From positions 1 to 64,000 of the forward strand of contig CAZYPK010000007.1 of NCBI GenBank assembly GCA_964649195.1: 64,000 bases of DNA. Reading direction: 5' to 3'. Shown here piece after piece: positions 59,479 to 64,000 of this stretch. This DNA is from JTS-RE9 sp964649195 (GTDB lineage: Bacteria; Planctomycetota; Phycisphaerae; Phycisphaerales; Phycisphaeraceae). The notes below the pieces were generated by a model. It did not search any database and was not told where the DNA came from. It saw only the letters and a list, made by a program, of their open reading frames with translations. The position numbers and the translations under genes were made by a program. Within the stretch, counting starts at the first letter, position 1; every line of letters begins with the position of its first letter.

Positions 59479-59686
59479 GGGCGTGCTCCTGGTTCGGGCT
59501 GGGTGAGTGAAGGCCAGGGAGGTCGCTCGGGTGCCGACGGAAAGTGCCGCGATGAGTCGCCAAATGAAAAGGAGGCGATGCGAGTTCGCGGATATCCGCG
59601 ACACCCGCAACGCCTCCGCTTTGCGGCCGGCTGGTTGCGCTGTGTGCTGTGATGTTCGATCGTGTGGTGGTCAGTGACGGTCGGGG

Positions 59687-60016
59687 TCAGGCGACGTTCT
59701 GTTCCTGTTCGATCTCCATGAAAAAGGGAAGGCCGTGCCGGACATCGAGACGCTCGATGCGGCCGTCGCCCAGTTGAGCGAGTCGTTCAATCATCTCGAT
59801 CACCTCGGCGGCGAGCCGGAAATCCCGCAGCGCCGCTTCCTGTCGCGGCCCGTGATCTCCACCGAGCTTGATGGCCTGGATGGTGCGCGGCGCGGGCTTG
59901 AAGACCGGTTCCCCGCGAACGATCAGCAGACCTTCGATGCGGCCGAAATTGACCCGCTGCATCAGGCGCACCAGGCGCTGGCGGCCGAGGCTCAGTTGTG
60001 AGAAGGATTCGATCAT
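59687..60016 (-). CDS. Phage early protein of unknown function
   Basis: 109 residues from the ATG at 60016, overlapping the HTH gene stop (ATGA). Central pattern FGRIEGLLIVRGEPVFKPAP, then IKLGGDHGPRQEAALRDFRL. It recalls a small protein repeatedly seen in similar prophages, but no function is known to me. Confidence 0.6.
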   Translation of the reverse strand: MIESFSQLSLGRQRLVRLMQRVNFGRIEGLLIVRGEPVFKPAPRTIQAIKLGGDHGPRQEAALRDFRLAAEVIEMIERLAQLGDGRIERLDVRHGLPFFMEIEQEQNVA

Positions 60017-60228
60017 GTCCGCACCTCCCGCGTTTCCGAGGAGGTCACTGGATGGAGGTTCTTTTGCATGAACATTTCCACATCGGAGATGGGAATTCGC
60101 CACTGGCGATTCACCGTGAAAGCGTTGGGAAAACAACCGGAGGCCAGCAGCCGGGTCACCGTGTTGCGGTGCAATTGCAGCCGGGTTTCGAGCTGTCCCT
60201 TGGTGATGCATCGGGGTAATTCATGCAT
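60013..60228 (-). CDS. HTH DNA-binding protein, excisionase family
   Basis: 71 residues. CITKGQLETRLQLHRNTVTR, then QWRIPISDVEMFMQ, is a MerR/Xis-type winged helix. It is the first leftward gene, divergent from the repressor, where Xis or Cro proteins usually sit. Confidence 0.75.
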   Translation of the reverse strand: MHELPRCITKGQLETRLQLHRNTVTRLLASGCFPNAFTVNRQWRIPISDVEMFMQKNLHPVTSSETREVRT

Positions 60229-60241
60229 GGCGATTTTCCAC

Positions 60242-60271
60242 TTGCGTTTGGTGTGTGTTAGGTGCTATGAT
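60242..60271 (+). promoter_or_regulatory. Putative repressor promoter with palindrome over the -10
   Basis: TTGCGT (60242-60247), 18-bp spacer, TATGAT (60266-60271). The -10 box is embedded in GGTGCTATGATATCGCACC, which has inverted GGTGC/GCACC ends at 60261-60279, suggesting an operator on the promoter. Confidence 0.6.
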
Positions 60272-60312
60272 ATCGCACCACATCCGCGTTGCAAGAGCAA
60301 AGTGCGGCGAGT

Positions 60313-60348
60313 GTGCAGAGTTGTGCATCCTTGTGCAGAAAGGTGCAG
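60313..60348 (+). promoter_or_regulatory. Four GTGCA boxes at exact 10-bp spacing
   Basis: GTGCAG or GTGCAT begins at 60313, 60323, 60333 and 60343, with a weaker GTGCGG at 60302. They lie between the putative promoter and the repressor ATG. One-turn phasing implies cooperative binding on one DNA face; the repressor itself is the obvious candidate ligand. Confidence 0.75.
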
Positions 60349-60352
60349 CAAA

Positions 60353-61000
60353 ATGTCAGCCATCGGACAAACCATCAAGCGCCTCCGCGAAGAGCACGGT
60401 TGGACTCAGGCCCAGCTCGGCGAGCAGGTCGGGCTCAACGGCACCAACATCGCCCGCCGAGAGATCGGAACCACGCGCGTCAAGGCCGGCGAACGCGTGA
60501 AGTTCGCCAAGGCATTCGGCATGTCGTTGGCGGATTTTGATGAGCAGTGGCGACAGTGGAGCATGCCGCGCACCAAGGGCGGCGACGGCATACCCGTCAT
60601 CAACCGCGCCCCGGCTGGCCAGATCGTTGACTACGAAGAATGGGGTGTGGATTCGGGCCAAGGATATGAATATGTCGACGCCGGATCGATCACCGATCCG
60701 CTGGCAATCTGCGTGATCGTCGTTGGAAATTCAATGCAGCCTGTGCTGCAAGAGGGCGACCAGCTCATCCTCTCACCGGTCGATCCCTACAAGGCGGACG
60801 CGCGACTGACCGATGGCAAGATCGTCTTCGTTCGATTCACCGTCGAGCGCGACGGTGGCTGCACACTAGCCCGCTTCTATAACGAGGCCGAAGGTCGAAT
60901 TCGCCTCCACAAAGACAATCCGAGCTTCGCGCCGATCCACTGTGAACGTGAAGACATTCAATCCATCGCCATCGCCATCGAGCGGCGCGTGCGCCTTTGA
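60353..61000 (+). CDS. LexA/CI-like repressor (HTH_3 + S24 peptidase)
   Basis: 215 residues from the ATG at 60353. N-terminal HTH: IGQTIKRLREEHGWTQAQLG and VGLNGTNIARREIG. The S24 domain has catalytic Ser127 in VVGNSMQPVLQEGDQL and Lys156 in LTDGKIVFVRF, with a likely Ala-Gly cleavage site at 88-89 (APAGQ). Probably keeps the prophage silent and self-cleaves after DNA damage. Confidence 0.88.
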   Translation: MSAIGQTIKRLREEHGWTQAQLGEQVGLNGTNIARREIGTTRVKAGERVKFAKAFGMSLADFDEQWRQWSMPRTKGGDGIPVINRAPAGQIVDYEEWGVDSGQGYEYVDAGSITDPLAICVIVVGNSMQPVLQEGDQLILSPVDPYKADARLTDGKIVFVRFTVERDGGCTLARFYNEAEGRIRLHKDNPSFAPIHCEREDIQSIAIAIERRVRL

Positions 61001-61034
61001 TACATCTTTATCTAAGCAAAGAAGCGAAGTGGTG

Positions 61035-61481
61035 TCAGGTTGCCGGCGCAGGGTCGGCAGCGCGGCGGGCCTCGTGAAGTTCGCGCCAGAGGCGGCGCTG
61101 CTTACGCCAATCAGGCACGGCGGCGATGCTTCGCATATCTCGCTCGGTCACTGCGTGCGGACCGCCCAGCGTGCGCGGCAGAAAGAGAAGTTCCTCCTGG
61201 ATGTCAGGTGCCAGCAGCAAGAGGTTCATGATTTGCGTGAGGCGTGCGCGAGTCACGCCGCCCAGGCGAGCGAGGTCGGCATAGTCGCGGGCGACGCCCT
61301 CACGAAGCAGCCGCTCCATCCGATGCGCCAAGGCCATGATGCGGGAAAGGGTCGGAACACGCCCAGGCTCTACGAGCGCTCCCTGCGACGGCGGCGGGAC
61401 TGGCGGCGCGCTGCCTTCTCTGATCACCCTCCGCTCCTTACGACCCCTCTCGAAATGAACCTTGCATTCGACGGTCAGCAT
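61035..61481 (-). CDS. HTH partner of the serine integrase
   Basis: 148 residues. Central HTH YADLARLGGVTRARLTQIMN followed by LLLAPDIQEELLFLPRTLGG, a pattern seen in proteins encoded after large serine recombinases. It overlaps the integrase stop by 7 bases. It may be a directionality or accessory factor. Confidence 0.7.
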   Translation of the reverse strand: MLTVECKVHFERGRKERRVIREGSAPPVPPPSQGALVEPGRVPTLSRIMALAHRMERLLREGVARDYADLARLGGVTRARLTQIMNLLLLAPDIQEELLFLPRTLGGPHAVTERDMRSIAAVPDWRKQRRLWRELHEARRAADPAPAT

Positions 61482-63070
61482 GTGGCGTTCTCCAGGTGTT
61501 CAGTAAGAGCCTTGATCCCATTGGGCCGGAACGTGATTGCCAGCGTGCCAGCCCCACCGTCGTAGGTGACGCGCTCCAGCAGCAGATGGAGCACCCGCCC
61601 CTGTTCGCCCGGCGACAGTGAATCCCACACGGGATCGAAGAGCGAGAGCGAACGGGCCAGTTCCTTACCGTCCACAGTCTTCTCGTCGATCGCAATGATC
61701 TGTTCACGCACCAACGTAGCCCGCTGCTCGGCGCTGCGCATCTTTTCCTGCAAGTCAGCCAGCCTCGCCGTCGCCACAGTTTCGCCATTCCCCGATGCGC
61801 CCACGTGCGCCACAAGGGTCCGAACCTCTGCCCCGTGTTGCGCAAGTTCGCGTTCCAGACGGCGGCGTTCGGCCTGAAGCGCTGCCAGCCCGGACTCGTT
61901 CTGCTTCCGTGCCTGGGCCAACGTTGACGCCAGCACCTTGTCGTCCTTGCCAATCGCACGAACGCGTTCCACCACGTACCGCTCGATCTCGCCTGCGGGC
62001 ACCGCCTTGGATGGGCAGTCGTTCCAACCCCGTTTCTGTGCGTTCACGCAAACGTAGTAGCGGTAACGCCGGTTCGCCTTGGCGGTGTAGGTGTGCATCA
62101 TTCCGCAGCCGCAAGGTTTGCACTGAAGGATGCCTTTGAGAAGAGCACCGTACTTGTTCCGTGTCACTGGTGACCCGGTACCACCGCAGCGGCCGTTGTG
62201 CCGCAAGACATCTTGCACGCGGTGCCAAAGCGCCTCGTTCACGATCGCGGCGTGCTCGCCGGGATGGATTTCCTCGTGATAGCGCACCTTCCCGAGATAG
62301 ACCACGTTGGTCAGCAGGCGATACAAAGCATCCTTCGTGAATCGTTGACCGCCGCGAACGGTTCCCTTTCGTGTCGTCCATTGCTTGTTGCGCCAGCCGC
62401 GCTGGTCCAGATCGCGGACTGTCGGAATCAGGGAGCCGTGCTGAAGGTACAGCTCGTAGATCTGCCGAACCTGAGACGCCTCCTCTTCGTTGACTGCGAC
62501 GCGGCTGCCCTGCGGCGTCGATGCCAGGTCGTACCCGAGCACCGGCAGGCCGCCCGCCCACTTGCCCTTGCGCCGCGCCGCCGCAATCTTGTCGCGGGTC
62601 CGCTCGGAAATGATCTCGCGCTCAAACTGAGAAAACGACAGCAGCACGTTGAGCATCAACCGACCCATCGACGTGTTGGTATTGAACTGCTGCGTCACCG
62701 AGACGAAAGAGACTTTGTGCCGCTCGAGCACATCCATGATCTTCGAGAAGTCGTTCAGCGACCGGCTCAGCCGGTCGACCTTGTAGACCACGATGCAATC
62801 GACTTTACCCGCGTCGATATCGGCCAGCAGGCGTTTGAGCGCCGGCCGATCCATGTTGCCGCCGGTGAATCCGCCATCGTCGTAACGGTCGGGAAGGCAA
62901 CTCCAGCCTTCGTGCTTCTGCGCCGCAATGTAGGCCTCACCGCTTTCGCGTTGGGCATCGAGCGAGTTGAATTCCTGTTCGAGGCCTTCCTCGGTGCTCT
63001 TGCGCGTATAGATGGCGCACCGCAGTTCTAGAGGCATCTTCTTATCTGCTTTGTCGGTGTTCTTAGCCAC
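61475..63070 (-). CDS. Large serine integrase
   Basis: 531 residues from the GTG at 63070, which has GGGAGG 5 nt upstream and overlaps the DUF2924 stop. Resolvase domain with Ser25 (AIYTRKSTEEG), then YKVDRLSRSLNDF and FNTNTSMGRLMLNVLLSFSQ. The recombinase domain contains VVYLGKVRYHEEIHPGEHAA, followed by a zinc ribbon (LQCKPCGCGMMHTY, CPSKAV) and a long coiled coil. All catalytic regions are present; it should integrate the prophage. Confidence 0.92.
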   Translation of the reverse strand: MAKNTDKADKKMPLELRCAIYTRKSTEEGLEQEFNSLDAQRESGEAYIAAQKHEGWSCLPDRYDDGGFTGGNMDRPALKRLLADIDAGKVDCIVVYKVDRLSRSLNDFSKIMDVLERHKVSFVSVTQQFNTNTSMGRLMLNVLLSFSQFEREIISERTRDKIAAARRKGKWAGGLPVLGYDLASTPQGSRVAVNEEEASQVRQIYELYLQHGSLIPTVRDLDQRGWRNKQWTTRKGTVRGGQRFTKDALYRLLTNVVYLGKVRYHEEIHPGEHAAIVNEALWHRVQDVLRHNGRCGGTGSPVTRNKYGALLKGILQCKPCGCGMMHTYTAKANRRYRYYVCVNAQKRGWNDCPSKAVPAGEIERYVVERVRAIGKDDKVLASTLAQARKQNESGLAALQAERRRLERELAQHGAEVRTLVAHVGASGNGETVATARLADLQEKMRSAEQRATLVREQIIAIDEKTVDGKELARSLSLFDPVWDSLSPGEQGRVLHLLLERVTYDGGAGTLAITFRPNGIKALTEHLENATC

Positions 63071-63596
63071 GCTTACCTCCCGCGACTCCGGGGGCTGGAA
63101 TCTTGAAGAAGAGGTTGCCGCTCCAGTGTGCGCCGGTGACCACCTTGGCGACCGCCGACAGACTGCCGTACATTTCGCCCTCGTATTCGAAACCGTTGTC
63201 TCGCACGACAACTTGGATTAATCGGCCCTTGTACGGGCGAGTCAAAATCGTGCCGGGCATCGGCGGCCCAGCGCGTTCGCCGAAGTTGACCTTCGTGGTT
63301 TCGGTCGTGGACGTTGGTGGAACTGGAGGCAATACCGCAGGGCGTCGCAATCGCAGGTCGGCGTCGTTGGCCAGTTCTTCAGCCCGATCTCGAATGCGCC
63401 GGGCACGTTCAACCAGATCGCCCTCGGCGTTGGCCTGCATCCGCCAGACAATGCGTTTCCAGAGGAAGTCCTTGTTGCCCGATCGCGTGGCTTCGCCGAA
63501 GACCTCGGCATAGCGAAGTCGCAGGTCCTTCACGTTCATTCCCTTGAGCGCCGCAACCTCGCGTGTGATGTTCAGTTTGTCGATCGTTTGAGTCAT
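63063..63596 (-). CDS. DUF2924 protein
   Basis: 177 residues. DUF2924 pattern: EVAALKGMNVKDLRLRYAEV, NKDFLWKRIVWRMQAN, LTRPYKGRLIQVVVRDNGFE, SLSAVAKVVTGAHWSGNLFF. It is regularly encoded just before serine recombinases; the function is unproven but the strand-rich C-terminus suggests DNA binding. Confidence 0.85.
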   Translation of the reverse strand: MTQTIDKLNITREVAALKGMNVKDLRLRYAEVFGEATRSGNKDFLWKRIVWRMQANAEGDLVERARRIRDRAEELANDADLRLRRPAVLPPVPPTSTTETTKVNFGERAGPPMPGTILTRPYKGRLIQVVVRDNGFEYEGEMYGSLSAVAKVVTGAHWSGNLFFKIPAPGVAGGKRG

Positions 63597-63628
63597 GCTC
63601 GTGTCCTCGTTGGTGGGCTATCTGACCG

Positions 63629-63841
63629 TTAACGTGTTGGACACTGAGCCGACTCTTTCGAAAGATGGCAAGTCGTATCGACGGGGGTTTTCGAACTTCC
63701 CGCGCTCTCGGATGCGGTCGCAGGCAGACAACCGGTGCGGCGCTTCCAACGCAGGAACCCGGCAGCCAGGATCGCGGCTACTTCATCCGTGCGTTCATCG
63801 GTAGACATGCACGCGGGATTCCGGGGATCGTTGGGTGACAT
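63629..63841 (-). CDS. Small protein upstream of DUF2924
   Basis: 70 residues from the ATG at 63841 with CGAGGAG upstream. Helical centre STDERTDEVAAILAAGFLRW, then KRRTG; the remainder is Ser/Thr-rich. Of a type seen at this position in related recombinase cassettes; function unknown. Confidence 0.55.
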   Translation of the reverse strand: MSPNDPRNPACMSTDERTDEVAAILAAGFLRWKRRTGCLPATASESAGSSKTPVDTTCHLSKESAQCPTR

Positions 63842-63937
63842 TGGCGCTCCTCGCGATGTCGCCCACATCAACCTTCCCTCTGGGACCGGCGTGCTGTCTG
63901 GCGGGTGCTGTGGTTCAAATGTCGTTGGTTAACAGCC

Positions 63938-63961
63938 TGCTCCTCTACTACCTACCGCCGG
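63938..63961 (-). promoter_or_regulatory. Leader copy 3 of the repeated GTAGGTAGT-type motif
   Basis: Minus strand: CGGCGGTAGGTAGTAGAGGA, about 100 bases before the ATG at 63841. It is nearly identical to copy 2, including the CGGCGG extension. Confidence 0.55.
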
Positions 63962-64000
63962 AGGCACCGAAGCGTCCTGCTGAGTCCCTGGTAGCGTGCA

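Larger units (their letters stand above)
29026..63960. mobile_element. Siphovirus-type prophage with serine integrase (ends approximate)
   Basis: A continuous set of phage modules: sugar-transfer genes, tail, head and packaging genes leftwards; five small rightward genes; replication and recombination genes leftwards; repressor rightwards; integrase module at the right. The left limit is placed before the last coupled late gene and the right limit after the leader of the last small gene. The attachment cores were not identified, and the element may extend past the window. Confidence 0.8.

Overview
This is a GC-rich bacterial chromosome segment of mixed origin. The style of several gene families suggests a planctomycete, possibly of the Phycisphaerae type: a DUF2924 / serine-recombinase / HTH triad, a 355-residue rve-type transposase, and the particular phage head and tail proteins. 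This host assignment is inference; there is no rRNA or other marker gene in the window. No tRNA, rRNA or CRISPR array was seen.

Layout. (1) 1-4.3 kb is ordinary host DNA: a short direct repeat, a BtuF/TroA-like lipoprotein and a PAS-GAF-GGDEF protein whose GGDEF motif is degenerate. (2) 4.5-7.1 kb is a scrapyard: a secreted-protein gene joined directly to a serine recombinase that has lost its N-terminus, then an IS transposase that ends the recombinase. (3) 7.1-28.8 kb is a defence island. It opens with a nuclease-STAND NTPase fusion, followed by transposase debris, a frameshifted small HTH gene, an unknown gene and a DUF3553 gene. Then comes a complete DNA phosphorothioation locus: dndA diverging from dndB-dndC-dndD-dndE. 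Downstream is an unusual three-gene operon (GHKL ATPase, GIY-YIG protein, sigma-like HTH protein), flanked on one side by a broken copy and on the other by an intact copy of the Dnd-associated putative methyltransferase. The island closes with a four-gene opposite-strand operon (PLD/SF2-helicase restriction enzyme, small protein, SMC-like ATPase, 175-residue protein) that I read as the phosphorothioate-sensing restriction arm. (4) About 29.0-63.96 kb is a siphovirus-type prophage.

Prophage organisation. Late genes run leftwards from 47.8 to 29.0 kb: terminase, portal, protease-capsid fusion, connectors, tail tube, tail-chaperone pair with a probable -1 frameshift, tape measure, distal proteins. 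The late operon ends in four sugar-transfer genes translationally coupled to it. Five small rightward genes (47.9-50.2 kb) share repeated leaders and carry a strong terminator. Early genes run leftwards from 60.2 to 50.2 kb: HTH, sigma-like factor, DUF3799 nuclease, RecA-like ATPase, DUF669 protein, RusA resolvase, helicase, primase-helicase, and a ParB-DNA methyltransferase. A repeat- and hairpin-rich 0.5 kb stretch lies between the last two. A LexA/CI-like repressor faces right behind four GTGCA boxes spaced exactly 10 bp. The right end carries DUF2924, a large serine integrase and its HTH partner.

How it works together (inference). DndA supplies sulfur, DndC-D-E insert it into the DNA backbone, and DndB limits the modification. 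The helicase operon, and possibly the GHKL/GIY-YIG operon, would attack DNA lacking the mark. The best candidate for an undescribed system is the GHKL / GIY-YIG / HTH operon nested at the dndE-methyltransferase junction.
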